Assembly: GCF_016583785.1 (NCBI RefSeq)
Contig: NZ_NRRU01000029.1
Span: forward strand, 1-59,950
Source of the DNA: Rubrivivax gelatinosus
Lineage (GTDB): Bacteria; Pseudomonadota; Gammaproteobacteria; Burkholderiales; Burkholderiaceae_C
Length of the DNA stretch: 59,950 nucleotides
Direction: 5' to 3'
In this document: positions 18,680 through 32,832 of the stretch, piece after piece
How the letters are laid out: each line of letters begins with the position of its first letter
Numbering within the stretch: position 1 is the stretch's first letter
The notes under the pieces: generated by a model
Told to the model about the DNA's origin: nothing
Seen by the model: the letters and a program-made list of their open reading frames with translations, nothing else
Databases searched by the model: none
Made by a program: the position numbers and the translations under genes

Positions 18680-19087
18680 TCAGCCGGGCAGGCCGGCGCA
18701 GGGGTCGCGGCGCGGCATGGCCGGCACGGCGACGCCGCGCTCCTGGGCACGCGCGCCCATGTCGGCGTGGTGCTGCTCGACGTAGGCGCGGCAGTCGGCG
18801 CGCGTCGTCATCGCGCGCATCTTCGCCTGGTGCGCCGTGCGCTCCTCGGGCGTCATCAGCGCCCAGCCGGGTGTCACGCCCTGGCCCGCACGCGCCCTGC
18901 CACCGCCGGGCCCCATGCCGGCACCCGGGCCGCGGCCACCACCAGGCCCCATGCCCATGCCGGGAGTGGCGGCCGGTGCGGCAGCGCTGGCGGCCGCGCT
19001 GGCGGGCGCCGGCGCGTTCTGGGCGAAGCTGGCCGTGGCAAGCAGCACCGCGGCGGCGAGAACGAGGGATGAACGGATCGTGGGCAT
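18680..19087 (-). CDS. Periplasmic Gly-rich, Cys/His/Met-containing protein
   Basis: 135 residues. Signal peptide MPTIRSSLVLAAAVLLATAS (cleavage near SFA-QN), then an Ala-rich stretch, a Gly/Met/Pro run (GMGMGPGGGRGPGAGMGPGG) and a conserved-looking end with TPEERTAHQAKMRAM, CRAYVEQHHADMGARA and a final PC. The His-His-x-x-Met and Cys residues suggest metal binding, but I cannot assign a family. ATG at 19087 lies 6 nt after AGGAG; ATG at 19093 abuts the ribosome site and is less likely. A second operator-like dyad (19116-19131) precedes it, so it is probably controlled with the efflux operon 90 bp downstream. Confidence 0.75.
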   Translation of the reverse strand: MPTIRSSLVLAAAVLLATASFAQNAPAPASAAASAAAPAATPGMGMGPGGGRGPGAGMGPGGGRARAGQGVTPGWALMTPEERTAHQAKMRAMTTRADCRAYVEQHHADMGARAQERGVAVPAMPRRDPCAGLPG

Positions 19088-19115
19088 CGACATCTCCTGA
19101 GTGAGGAGACCCAAT

Positions 19116-19131
19116 CTACCCCCCTCGGTAT
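19116..19131 (-). promoter_or_regulatory. Second CsoR/FrmR-type operator candidate
   Basis: CTACCCCCCTCGGTAT matches the site at 18606 at 12 of 16 positions and resembles the C-tract operators described for FrmR. It overlaps the stop codon of the upstream Nudix gene and lies about 30 bp before the start of the periplasmic protein gene. The half-sites TACC/GGTA are less perfect than in the first site. Confidence 0.5.
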
Positions 19132-19700
19132 CGAAGGCCTTGATCCAGCGACAGCGGCCGTGCTGCCGCCAGGCGCGCGGCGAGGCGCGCCAGCCGGGGC
19201 TGCTGGTGCACGCGTGCATCATCCAGCGGCAGCCAGCGCGTCGCCAGTTCGCCGCCGGGGCCGGCGTCGTCCGTCGCGGTCGCGACGAAACAGAAATCGA
19301 GGTGCTGATGCGCGGGTTCGCCTCGGCGCTCGGACGCCGGAATGGCGTGCAGGTCGATGTCGAACGGCTGCTCGTCCAGTGCCAGCAGCGCGGTGGCGGC
19401 GATGCCGCATTCCTCGTGCAGTTCGCGCAGCGCTGCCTGCAGCAGATGCTCGCCGGCTTCGAGGTGGCCGCCGGGCTGCAGCAGCCGGCCCAGCGTCGGG
19501 TGCTCGATGAGCAGCGTGCGCCGGTGCGCCGCGTCGACGACGAAGACACTGGCCGTCAGGTGCCAGGGAAAGCTCGAACGGCTGCAGTGCGCGGCACCGA
19601 TAGGCCCGCAGCGATCGAGCAGGGCCCCGTGGCGCAGCGCATCGACGCGGCGCGCGCGGTCGATCTGCGCCAGCAGGGTCGGGAAGAAAGCGGAGGTCAT
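19116..19700 (-). CDS. Nudix hydrolase
   Basis: 194 residues, MTSAFFPTLLAQIDRARRVD, with a canonical Nudix box GGHLEAGEHLLQAALRELHE followed by ECGI, a complete Gx5Ex7REUxEExGU match at about residues 77-100. The N-terminal extension of about 50 residues, with HLTASVFVVDAAHRRTLLIE before the box, resembles ADP-ribose or nucleotide pyrophosphatases of the NUDIX hydrolase group. Substrate unknown. It lies downstream of ssb on the same strand, after a strong terminator, so it needs its own promoter; ATG at 19700 has only a weak ribosome site. Confidence 0.85.
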   Translation of the reverse strand: MTSAFFPTLLAQIDRARRVDALRHGALLDRCGPIGAAHCSRSSFPWHLTASVFVVDAAHRRTLLIEHPTLGRLLQPGGHLEAGEHLLQAALRELHEECGIAATALLALDEQPFDIDLHAIPASERRGEPAHQHLDFCFVATATDDAGPGGELATRWLPLDDARVHQQPRLARLAARLAAARPLSLDQGLRYRGG

Positions 19701-19712
19701 CGCGCGGAGCGG

Positions 19713-19749
19713 CAAAACAAAAGGCCCGCAGCCGGGAGGCAGCGGGCCT
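19713..19749 (-). terminator. Intrinsic terminator of ssb
   Basis: On the minus strand AGGCCCGC pairs with GCGGGCCT around a loop and is followed by TTTTGTTTT. It begins 25 bp after the ssb stop codon. This is a textbook rho-independent terminator. Confidence 0.85.
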
Positions 19750-19773
19750 GGAGCGGGGAACCGAAGCGGCCGA

Positions 19774-20271
19774 TCAGAACGGGATGTCGTCGTCCATGTC
19801 GTCGAAGCCGGTGCTCGACTTCTGCGGTGCCGGCGCACGCGGCGCCGGGGCGGCCTGCGGGCGCGGGGCCGGGGCGCGGCGCGGGGCCGGCGCCATGTCG
19901 TCGCCGCCACCGCCCATGTCGCCGCCACCGCCGCCTTCACGGCCGCCGAGCAGCTGCATTTCCATCGCGATGATCTCGGTCGTGTACTTCTCGACGCCGT
20001 CCTTGTCGGTCCACTTGCGCGTCTTCAGACGGCCTTCGACGTAGACCGGGCGGCCCTTCTTCAGGTATTCGCCGGCGATCTCGGCCAGGCGGTCGTAGAA
20101 GACCACGCGGTGCCATTCGGTCTCTTCCTGGCGCTCGCCGCTGGTCTTGTCCTTCCATTGCCGGCTGGTGGCGATGGTGACGTTGCAGATCGCCGAGCCG
20201 CTGGGGGCGTAGCGCACTTCGGGGTCGCGGCCGAGGTTGCCGACGAGGATGACTTTGTTGACCGAGGCCAT
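19774..20271 (-). CDS. ssb: Single-stranded DNA-binding protein
   Basis: 165 residues. The OB fold spans 1-110 ([60 protein letters not shown]), then a Gly/Pro/Ala-rich linker and the acidic tip DDMDDDIPF that recruits RecQ, RecO, PriA and other partners. It binds ssDNA as a tetramer in replication, repair and recombination. It diverges from recQ across about 196 bp of GC-rich, hairpin-prone sequence. In many relatives ssb sits opposite uvrA; here recQ and two signalling genes lie between them. Confidence 0.97.
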   Translation of the reverse strand: MASVNKVILVGNLGRDPEVRYAPSGSAICNVTIATSRQWKDKTSGERQEETEWHRVVFYDRLAEIAGEYLKKGRPVYVEGRLKTRKWTDKDGVEKYTTEIIAMEMQLLGGREGGGGGDMGGGGDDMAPAPRRAPAPRPQAAPAPRAPAPQKSSTGFDDMDDDIPF

Positions 20272-20467
20272 GAGCGTGCCCTCCTGGGGTGGGGAAGACG
20301 AGAGGGAAGGACGGACGCCGGCGCGAAGGCCGGCACTGGGCGCCGATGATACCGGCCGCCCTGCCGGCCGGGGCCCCGCCTTGGGGCTTCCCCCTGCAGG
20401 AGGAGGCTGCCCTCGCCCGAGGGCGCGGGCCCGCGCCGACGCGCCTCGCGTACCATCCGGCCCCTCC

Positions 20468-22387
20468 ATGAGTCCCGCCACCGTCGAGGCCGATCCCGCG
20501 CAGCAGGTACTGAACGCGGTCTTCGGCTACCCCGCCTTCCGCGGCCGCCAGCGCGACATCGTCGAGCACGTGGCCGCCGGCGGCGCCGCCCTGGTGCTGA
20601 TGCCCACCGGCGGCGGCAAGAGCCTGTGTTACCAGGTGCCGGCGATCCTGCGCCACCGCGCCGGCCAGGGCGTCACCGTCGTCGTCTCGCCGCTGATCGC
20701 GCTGATGCACGACCAGGTCGGCGCGCTCGACGAAGTCGGCGTGCCCTCGGCCTTTCTGAACAGCACGCTCGACGGCGACGAGACGCGCCGCGTCGAACGC
20801 GACCTGCTCGCCGGCCGCCTGGTGCTGCTCTACGCCGCGCCCGAACGCATCCTGACGCCGCGTTTCCTGGCGATGCTCGAGTCGCTGGCCGAACGCGGCC
20901 AGCTGGCGCTGTTCGCGATCGACGAAGCCCACTGCGTCAGCCAGTGGGGCCACGACTTCCGCGAGGAATACCTGGGCCTGTCGGCGCTGCACGAGCGTTT
21001 CCCGCAGGTGCCGCGCATGGCGCTGACGGCCACCGCCGACGACCACACGCGCGAGGACATCGTCAGCCGGCTGCGGCTGGAGCAGGCCGAACGTTTCGTC
21101 TCCAGCTTCGACCGCCCGAACATCCGCTACACCATCGTCGAGAAGGACGAGCCCAAGCGCCAGCTGCTGCGTTTCCTGCGCGACGAACACGAGGGCGACG
21201 CCGGCATCGTCTACTGCCAGAGCCGCAAGAAGGTCGAGGACACGGCCTCCTGGCTGAGCGCCGAAGGCATCCCGGCGCTGCCCTACCACGCCGGGCTGGA
21301 CGCCGACACGCGCCGCCGCCACCAGGACCGCTTCCTGCGCGAGGACGCCCTGGTGATGGTGGCGACGATCGCCTTCGGCATGGGCATAGACAAGCCCGAC
21401 GTGCGTTTCGTCGCCCACCTGGACCTGCCCAAGAACATCGAGGCCTACTACCAGGAGACCGGCCGCGCCGGCCGCGACGGCCTGCCGGCCGACGCCTGGA
21501 TGGCCTACGGCCTGGCCGACGTCGTCAACCAGCGCCGCATGATCGACGACGGCGAGGCCGACGAGGACTTCAAGCGCCTGCAGCGCGCCAAGCTCGACGC
21601 CCTGCTCGCGCTGGCCGAGGCCCACGACTGCCGGCGCGTGCGGCTGCTGGGTTATTTCGGCGAGTGTTACGGCGACGGCGGCGAACACGAGGACGACGAC
21701 GCCGCCGGCGCCGTGCCCAGGCTGCGCTGCGGCAACTGCGACAACTGCCTGGCGCCGCCCGCCACCTGGGACGCGACGGAAGCCGCGCGCAAGGCGCTGT
21801 CCTGCGTCTACCGCTTCCGCCAGCAGGGCGGCAAACGTTTCGGTGCCGGCCACCTGATCGACGTGCTGCGCGGCAAGGTGACCGAGAAGGTGGCGCAGTA
21901 CGGCCACGAGACGCTGTCGACCTTCGGCATCGGCGCCGAGGTTCCCGAGAGCCAGTGGCGCAGCGTGCTGCGCCAGCTGATCGCGCTCGGCCACCTGCGC
22001 ACCGAAGGCGAGTTCAACACGCTGGAGCTCACCGCCGGCGCACGCGAGGTGCTGCGCGGCGAGGTGCAGCTGCTGCTGCGCGTGCCGGCCGAGGCGCCGC
22101 GGCGCGGCCGCAGCACCCGCACGCGCGGCGGCGCCGACAAACCCCCGCCGCTGCCGCTGGACGAAGCCGCCACCGCGCGCTTCACCGCGCTCAAGGCCTG
22201 GCGCGGCGAGGTCGCGCGTGAACACAACGTGCCCGCCTACGTCGTCTTCCACGACGCCGCACTGGCCGAGATGGCACGCGAGCGCCCCGCCACGCTGGAC
22301 GAACTGGCCGGCATCAGCGGCGTCGGCAGCAAGAAGCTCGAAGCCTACGGAGCGGAAATCCTCCGCGTCCTGCGGCAAGACGCTTGA
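20468..22387 (+). CDS. recQ: ATP-dependent DNA helicase RecQ
   Basis: 639 residues. SF2 helicase motifs are clear: [15 protein letters not shown], Walker [35 protein letters not shown] (DEAH plus the RecQ aromatic loop), [19 protein letters not shown] and [13 protein letters not shown] zinc-binding RQC region follows (YGD...CGNCDNC), then a winged helix and a C-terminal HRDC domain ([34 protein letters not shown]). It unwinds DNA 3'-5' in recombination repair together with SSB, encoded divergently. ATG at 20468 begins directly before the family N-terminus. Confidence 0.96.
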   Translation: MSPATVEADPAQQVLNAVFGYPAFRGRQRDIVEHVAAGGAALVLMPTGGGKSLCYQVPAILRHRAGQGVTVVVSPLIALMHDQVGALDEVGVPSAFLNSTLDGDETRRVERDLLAGRLVLLYAAPERILTPRFLAMLESLAERGQLALFAIDEAHCVSQWGHDFREEYLGLSALHERFPQVPRMALTATADDHTREDIVSRLRLEQAERFVSSFDRPNIRYTIVEKDEPKRQLLRFLRDEHEGDAGIVYCQSRKKVEDTASWLSAEGIPALPYHAGLDADTRRRHQDRFLREDALVMVATIAFGMGIDKPDVRFVAHLDLPKNIEAYYQETGRAGRDGLPADAWMAYGLADVVNQRRMIDDGEADEDFKRLQRAKLDALLALAEAHDCRRVRLLGYFGECYGDGGEHEDDDAAGAVPRLRCGNCDNCLAPPATWDATEAARKALSCVYRFRQQGGKRFGAGHLIDVLRGKVTEKVAQYGHETLSTFGIGAEVPESQWRSVLRQLIALGHLRTEGEFNTLELTAGAREVLRGEVQLLLRVPAEAPRRGRSTRTRGGADKPPPLPLDEAATARFTALKAWRGEVAREHNVPAYVVFHDAALAEMARERPATLDELAGISGVGSKKLEAYGAEILRVLRQDA

Positions 22388-22491
22388 TCTGCATCTATCG
22401 CAAAGCTGGCCCTCGCTCGATACTTGGGTATTAGGGGTATCAGCGCGACGGATCGCGCGGCTGACGGGAGCACCCGAAAAGGGCGAGGAAC

Positions 22492-25466
<2,975 letters not shown>

Positions 25467-25470
<4 letters not shown>

Positions 25471-25616
25471 GCGCTCAGGACTTGTCCGGGGCTCATTCCC
25501 GCTTGGCGGGACCGGCCGCCAGGCCGAAGGGTGCCCCAGTAAGCCCTCAGGACTTGTCCGGGGCTCATTCCCGCCTGGCGGGACCGGCCGCAGGCCGAAG
25601 GGTGCCCCAATGAGCG
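25467..25616 (+). repeat. Tandem 72/71-bp repeat inserted between cheBR fusion and kinase genes
   Basis: Two nearly identical units, 25474-25545 and 25546 to about 25616, each containing CTCAGGACTTGTCCGGGGCT, a CCCGC-yTG-GCGGG hairpin and AGGCCGAAGGGTGCCCCA. The heptamer ATGAGCG stands at both outer ends (25467 and 25610), like a target duplication, and a degenerate copy (GTAAGCC) lies between the units. The segment also forms a 48-codon open frame (25467-25613): its ATG overlaps the fusion stop as ATGA and its TGA overlaps the kinase ATG as ATGA. That frame translates to two copies of [16 protein letters not shown] annotate it as a repeat; whether it is translated is open. Confidence 0.8.
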
Positions 25617-27766
25617 AGCTGCAGCTGCGCCGTCGCGTGCGCGAACGCGACCGTCTCGTCGCCCAGGTGGCCAACGGCGGCATCGACCTGCGCGCCGACC
25701 TGCTGCACGCGCTGCAGCGCGGCGACCTCGCCGGCGCCGAAGCCGCGATCCAGCGCAACGACACCAAGGTACGCACGCTCGCCGAGGACCTGCGCATCTA
25801 CCAGGCCGAGCTGCACGCCCAGGCCGACGAGCTGCAGCAGAGCCGCGAGCGCACCGAGCAGGCGCTGTCGCGCTTCACGACGCTGTTCCTCGGCATGCCG
25901 GTGGCGTCCATGCTGGTGAACTTCAACGGCGAGGTGCTGGAGCAGAACGGCCAGGCCGAACGCCTGTTCGCGATGCAGCGCCAGACGCTGGGGGCGCGGC
26001 TGCTGTTCCGCCTGGTCGACGGCGCGCACTACCAGCAGCACGTGCGCCCGGCCTTCCACCAGGCACGCGCGCTCGGCTCGATCACGCTCGACGAGGTCGG
26101 CTTCGTCGCCGAGGACGGCCGGCGCTTCATCGGCGAGATGCACCTGTCGACGCTGCCGGTCGACGGCGACGTGCCGCAGTTCGCGATGGCCGTCATCGAC
26201 CGCACCGAGCACATCGAGGACGTGCGCGCGCTGCGCGAGACCAGCGAGACGCTGCGTGTGCGCGAGTCCTTCCTCGCCGACTCGGCGCGGCTGGCGCGCA
26301 TCGGCGGCTGGGAGTACGACGTCGAGTGCGGCACGATGCGCTGGTCGACCCACCTGCGCCGGGTCTTCGAGCTCACCGACGACGAGCCGGCGACGCTGGA
26401 GCGCACGCTGAACCTGTGCACGCCCGACGGCCATGCGGCGCTGTCGGGCGCGCTCTACGCGACGCAGCCGGGGCAGGCGCCGTTCGACTTCGAGCTCGAC
26501 ATGCACGACGCCCACGGCCGCAGCCTGCGGGTGCGCGTCGTCGGCCGCGCCGAACTCGGCGACGCCGGGCCGGTGGTCGTCGGCATGTTCCAGGACATCA
26601 CCGTCCAGGCCCAGGCACGGCGCCGGATCGGCGAACTCACCGAGCGCCTGAGCGTCGCCAACGACGCCGGCGGCATCGGCGTCTGGGACTGGGACCTGCA
26701 GCACGGCGAGCTCTATCTGGACGAACGCCTGCGCGCTCTGACCGGCTTCGGCGACGCAGCGCCGCCGGCCGACATCTGCGCCGCGCTCGAGGGCTGTCTG
26801 CATCCGCAGGACGCTCCGGCCTTCGCCGAAGCGGTGCGGCAGGCGGCCGAGGCCTGCACCGCCTTCGGCATCGAGCTGCGGCTGGCACCCGACGACGGCC
26901 CCGAACGCTGGCTGCACGTGGCCGGGCGCGCCCACCTCGAAGGCGGCGCCGCGCCGCGCACCGTGCGCATGGTCGGCTGCGCCTGGGACACCAGCGGCGA
27001 GCACGAGCAGGCGCGGCTGGTCGCGGCCAAGCAGGCAGCCGAGTCGGCGAACCGTGCCAAGACGGTGTTCCTGTCGCGCGTCAGCCACGAGCTGCGCACG
27101 CCGCTGAACGCCATCCTCGGCTTCTCGCAGCTGATGCGGCTGGAGGCCGAGGCCGGCGACCTGGTCGTCAAGCCCTACCGCGTGGCGATGGTCGAGGACG
27201 CCGCACGCCATCTGCTGGAGCTGGTCAACGAGCTGCTCAACGTCTCCGGCATCGAGAGCGGCCAGCTCGCGCTGCGGCGCGTCGCGCTCGACCTGCGCCC
27301 GCTGGTGCGCGACTGCCTGCAGATGATCGCCGGCCAGGCGGCGTCCATGCGGCTGACGATGGAAGACCGCTGCAGCGAGGGCGCGCCGCTGCTGGTGCTG
27401 GCCGACCCGCTGCGCGTCAAGGAAGTGCTGCTGAACCTGCTGTCCAACGCCGCCAAGTACAACCGGCCGGGCGGCGCGATCACGGTCTCGGCGCGGCATG
27501 TCGCCGGCTGCGTCGAGCTGACGGTGGCCGACACCGGGCGCGGCCTGAGCGAGCAGCAGCTGGCCGAGCTGTTCCAGCCTTTCAGCCGCGCCGGCGCCGA
27601 GTGTTCGGGCATCCCGGGCTCGGGCATGGGGCTGTACTTCAGCAAGCGCGTCGTCGAGGCGATGGGCGGGCGCATCGAGGTCGACAGCGTCGCCGGCGAA
27701 CACACCGCGTTCACGGTGGCACTCGACGCGGTGCCGGTGCACGGCGACGCGCTCGATCGCGGCTGA
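25610..27766 (+). CDS. PAS-domain sensor histidine kinase
   Basis: 718 residues, no membrane helices. An N-terminal helical region with a coiled coil (about 40-85) is followed by three PAS domains (about 88-205, 215-335, 345-470). The HisKA box is [20 protein letters not shown] (His 493) and the HATPase_c domain has [21 protein letters not shown] and [10 protein letters not shown]. There is no receiver domain, so its partner must be elsewhere. In similar loci such kinases follow CheB-CheR-PAS proteins and act together in a non-flagellar signalling branch. The start ATG overlaps the stop of the small frame in the tandem repeat; a weak AAGGG is the only ribosome site. Confidence 0.92.
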   Translation: MSELQLRRRVRERDRLVAQVANGGIDLRADLLHALQRGDLAGAEAAIQRNDTKVRTLAEDLRIYQAELHAQADELQQSRERTEQALSRFTTLFLGMPVASMLVNFNGEVLEQNGQAERLFAMQRQTLGARLLFRLVDGAHYQQHVRPAFHQARALGSITLDEVGFVAEDGRRFIGEMHLSTLPVDGDVPQFAMAVIDRTEHIEDVRALRETSETLRVRESFLADSARLARIGGWEYDVECGTMRWSTHLRRVFELTDDEPATLERTLNLCTPDGHAALSGALYATQPGQAPFDFELDMHDAHGRSLRVRVVGRAELGDAGPVVVGMFQDITVQAQARRRIGELTERLSVANDAGGIGVWDWDLQHGELYLDERLRALTGFGDAAPPADICAALEGCLHPQDAPAFAEAVRQAAEACTAFGIELRLAPDDGPERWLHVAGRAHLEGGAAPRTVRMVGCAWDTSGEHEQARLVAAKQAAESANRAKTVFLSRVSHELRTPLNAILGFSQLMRLEAEAGDLVVKPYRVAMVEDAARHLLELVNELLNVSGIESGQLALRRVALDLRPLVRDCLQMIAGQAASMRLTMEDRCSEGAPLLVLADPLRVKEVLLNLLSNAAKYNRPGGAITVSARHVAGCVELTVADTGRGLSEQQLAELFQPFSRAGAECSGIPGSGMGLYFSKRVVEAMGGRIEVDSVAGEHTAFTVALDAVPVHGDALDRG

Positions 27767-27773
27767 GCGGCCC

Positions 27774-27804
27774 GCCGCGGGCCCGCTGGCAGCGGACCCG
27801 CGGC
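27774..27804. terminator. Long stem-loop between kinase gene and uvrA
   Basis: GCCGCGGG (27774-27781) pairs with CCCGCGGC (27797-27804), and inside it CCGCT pairs with AGCGG around a 3-nt loop, with a single C/A mismatch between the stems. There is no T-run. It probably separates the kinase transcript from uvrA; a TATGAT box at 27811-27816 just after it could be the uvrA -10 element. Confidence 0.5.
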
Positions 27805-27843
27805 GCTCGCTATGATGGCCGGTTGCCCCCCGCACGCTTATCG

Positions 27844-30792
<2,949 letters not shown>

Positions 30793-30865
30793 TCGCGGGA
30801 GTCAGGATGGCGCGGCCGGCGGCAGCCGGCGACGATGCGGGTGCAAACGAGCCGAAAGGAGCCCG

Positions 30866-31708
30866 ATGAGCACCCTGCACGACTGGCTGGAACAGGCCTG
30901 GGAGCGCCACGACACGCAGGCGCAGGAACTGGCGCACGAACTGCTGGCCCGCGCCACCGCCCTGCCCGACGACGAGGACGGCGCCGACGCCGTGCGGCTG
31001 GCGCGGCACACGATGCTCAGCCACCTGGCGCGGCCCGGGCTGCTGCACGCCTTCATCGCCTCGTTGCCCGCCGGCGCGAAGCTCGACCCCGCGCGCTCGC
31101 GTGCCGAGTGGGCGCTGGCGCAGGTCGAAGGCCGGCCGGCCGAGCCGCTGCCGGAGGTCGTGGCCTGGGGCCTGCTCGGCGACGTCGTGCCAGCCGAGCT
31201 GCTGCTCGGACGCCTCGACTCGCCCCGCGTGCGCCTGCTGCCGCTGGAGACCCGCGCCACGAACCACCCCGACCCCGCCGCACGCCGCGCCTACGCCGCA
31301 ACCGTGCACAACGTGACGCATGCGCTGCGCCTGGGCCCGCGCGAGCCGGCGCTGGACGTCTTGATGATCGAGATGGCCGAGCTCGAACGCCGCGCCTGGG
31401 AACGTGCCGGCACCTGGATGCACGTCGAACGTGCCGACTACCACCTGGCGCTGTGCCACGCCGTGCTCGGCCACGGCGCCGAGGCCCAGCGCCATGCCGC
31501 AGCCTGCATCGCGGCCTGCGAGGCCCACGACGCCGAGGCATCGGAGCGATTCTTCGCTCACGAAAGCGCCGTACACGCGGCGCAGGCGGCCGGCGACCGC
31601 GAGGCCCTCGTGCACCACCGCTCGGCAATGGTGGCGCTGCTGGCCGCGGTGCAGGACACCGACATGCACGCCTTCTGCGAGCAGACGCTGGCAGCGACGC
31701 CGCAATGA
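30866..31708 (+). CDS. Hypothetical all-helical protein
   Basis: 280 residues, MSTLHDWLEQAWERHDTQAQ, rich in Ala, Leu, His and Glu, with no signal peptide or membrane helix. The sequence looks like consecutive antiparallel helices in the style of TPR repeats (for example YHLALCHAVLGHGAEAQRHA and AQAAGDREALVHHRSAMVAL). I do not recognise a family. A good ribosome site (AAAGGAG) precedes ATG 30866. It follows uvrA by 73 bp on the same strand, and its stop codon lies at the edge of the SWIB terminator hairpin. Confidence 0.75.
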   Translation: MSTLHDWLEQAWERHDTQAQELAHELLARATALPDDEDGADAVRLARHTMLSHLARPGLLHAFIASLPAGAKLDPARSRAEWALAQVEGRPAEPLPEVVAWGLLGDVVPAELLLGRLDSPRVRLLPLETRATNHPDPAARRAYAATVHNVTHALRLGPREPALDVLMIEMAELERRAWERAGTWMHVERADYHLALCHAVLGHGAEAQRHAAACIAACEAHDAEASERFFAHESAVHAAQAAGDREALVHHRSAMVALLAAVQDTDMHAFCEQTLAATPQ

Positions 31709-31732
31709 AAAAGGCCAGCTCGCGCTGGCCTT
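31707..31732 (-). terminator. Intrinsic terminator of SWIB gene
   Basis: AAGGCCAGC-TCGC-GCTGGCCTT (31711-31732) followed on the minus strand by TTTTTCATTG. The T-run overlaps the stop codon of the converging hypothetical gene, so the hairpin may serve both directions. Confidence 0.8.
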
Positions 31733-31771
31733 CGGATCTTCAGCAAGCGCCTGTCGGCGCCTGCGTGAAAC

Positions 31772-32212
31772 TCACTTCAGGTGGCTGCTGATCAGCTTGG
31801 TCATCTCGAACATCGAGACCTGCGCCTTGTCGAAGATGGCCTTCAGCTTGGCGTCGGCGTTGATCATCGTCTTCTTCGCCTTGTCCTGCAGGTCGTTCTT
31901 CTTGATGTACTCCCAGACCTTCTTCGTGATCTCGGTACGCGGCAGCGCCTTGTCGCCGATGACGGCGGCCAGCGCCGCGCTCGGGGTCAGGGGCTTCATG
32001 AACGCCGCGCTGGGGGTGCGCTTCTTCGCCGGGGCGGCCTTCTTCGCGGCAGCCTTCTTCGCCGGCGCGGCGGCCGTCTTGGCGACGACCTTCTTCGCCG
32101 GAGCCGGGGCGGCCTTCTTCGGCGCGGCGGCCTTCGTGGCCGGTGCCGCCTTCTTCGCCGGTGCCTTGGTGGCCGCGGTCTTCTTCGCGGCGGTCTTCTT
32201 CGCAGTTGCCAT
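31772..32212 (-). CDS. SWIB-domain protein with histone H1-like tail
   Basis: 146 residues. The first 65 are a Lys/Ala/Pro-rich tail made of AKK and PAKK repeats, like eukaryotic histone H1 or bacterial Hc1/AlgP-type DNA-binding tails. The rest is a SWIB/MDM2 fold: PLTPSAALAAVIGDKALPRT, EITKKVWEYIKKNDLQDKAK and KAIFDKAQVSMFEMTKLISS. The combination is common in Burkholderiales and is thought to be nucleoid-associated; precise role unknown. The tail is encoded by GC-rich near-repeats that could change length by slippage. Single gene with its own terminator. Confidence 0.9.
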   Translation of the reverse strand: MATAKKTAAKKTAATKAPAKKAAPATKAAAPKKAAPAPAKKVVAKTAAAPAKKAAAKKAAPAKKRTPSAAFMKPLTPSAALAAVIGDKALPRTEITKKVWEYIKKNDLQDKAKKTMINADAKLKAIFDKAQVSMFEMTKLISSHLK

Positions 32213-32379
32213 GTGGATGTTCTCCGTCAGATGTGGCTCGGCTCCGGCGCCGCGCGAAGTCTCATAGGACCTCGTCTAGCAGGGTGCGCCGTGCACGCGG
32301 GATGGTACCGCCTGTGATGGGTCGCTGAGAAGCTGTTTTCATAGGTGGAAGGCAATCTCGCCACGCTATGCTGCGGCCC

Positions 32380-32739
32380 ATGAAGATCCTCGCACGATGG
32401 TTCCTGCTGGCAGCGGCACTGCTGCTGGTCGCGAACCTCTACCCCGGTGTCACCGTTCACGGCTTCGGCGCGGCGCTGATCGCGGCCTTCGTGCTCGGTC
32501 TGCTGAACACGCTGGTGCGGCCGCTGCTGGTGCTGCTGACGCTGCCCGTCACGCTGATCACGCTCGGCCTGTTCCTCTTCGTCATCAACGCGCTGATGTT
32601 CTGGGCCGCCGCCAGCGTGCTCGACGGCTTTCGCGTCGCGGGCTTCGGTGCGGCGCTGATCGGCTCGGTGTTCTACAGCCTGTGCGGCATGGTGATCGAC
32701 GCCGCCGTCGAGCAGCTTTTCGGCCGCCCGGCGCTGTAG
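32380..32739 (+). CDS. Small membrane protein, phage-holin-IV-like family
   Basis: 119 residues with four hydrophobic segments: MKILARWFLLAAALLLVANL, VLGLLNTLVRPLLVLLTLPV, TLITLGLFLFVINALMFWAA and IGSVFYSLCGMVID. The NTLVRPLL motif and the TLP-TLGLF-NALM pattern mark the four-TM mycobacterial-phage-holin-IV superfamily, widespread in bacterial chromosomes and of unknown function. ATG 32380 gives the usual family start; an ATG 12 bp upstream would add MLRP. Neither has a strong ribosome site. Confidence 0.85.
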   Translation: MKILARWFLLAAALLLVANLYPGVTVHGFGAALIAAFVLGLLNTLVRPLLVLLTLPVTLITLGLFLFVINALMFWAAASVLDGFRVAGFGAALIGSVFYSLCGMVIDAAVEQLFGRPAL

Positions 32740-32800
32740 CCGGCTCGGCCGTCCAGCCTCAGCTCGCGCGCGTGCCATCGCGCTCTAGCCTTCGGCAGGC

Positions 32801-32824
32801 GCGAGACGCCTTCCGGCGTCTCGC
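32801..32824. terminator. Stem-loop between convergent holin-like gene and bepA
   Basis: A perfect 10-bp stem GCGAGACGCC / GGCGTCTCGC with a TTCC loop, between the ends of two convergent genes. There is no T-run on either side, so it is a probable rather than certain bidirectional terminator. Confidence 0.55.
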
Positions 32825-32832
32825 GTCCAGCC

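Noticed and set aside
20340..20460. GC-rich hairpins in the ssb-recQ gap considered as a further copy of the structured repeat
   Set aside because: The conserved loop segments TCATGTCCCCC and CCTCCTCCTnATACTT are absent; only general GC palindromy is shared.
22420..22446. GATAC...GGGTATTAGGGGTATC motif upstream of the CheB-CheR fusion, compared with the CsoR-like operators
   Set aside because: The GGGTAT halves are direct rather than inverted and the spacing differs from the two good sites; treated as chance or part of an unidentified promoter.
26326..27843. Long N-terminal extension of the uvrA frame across the kinase gene
   Set aside because: The extension has no domain content, overlaps a clear histidine kinase and is not needed; UvrA starts normally at 27844.
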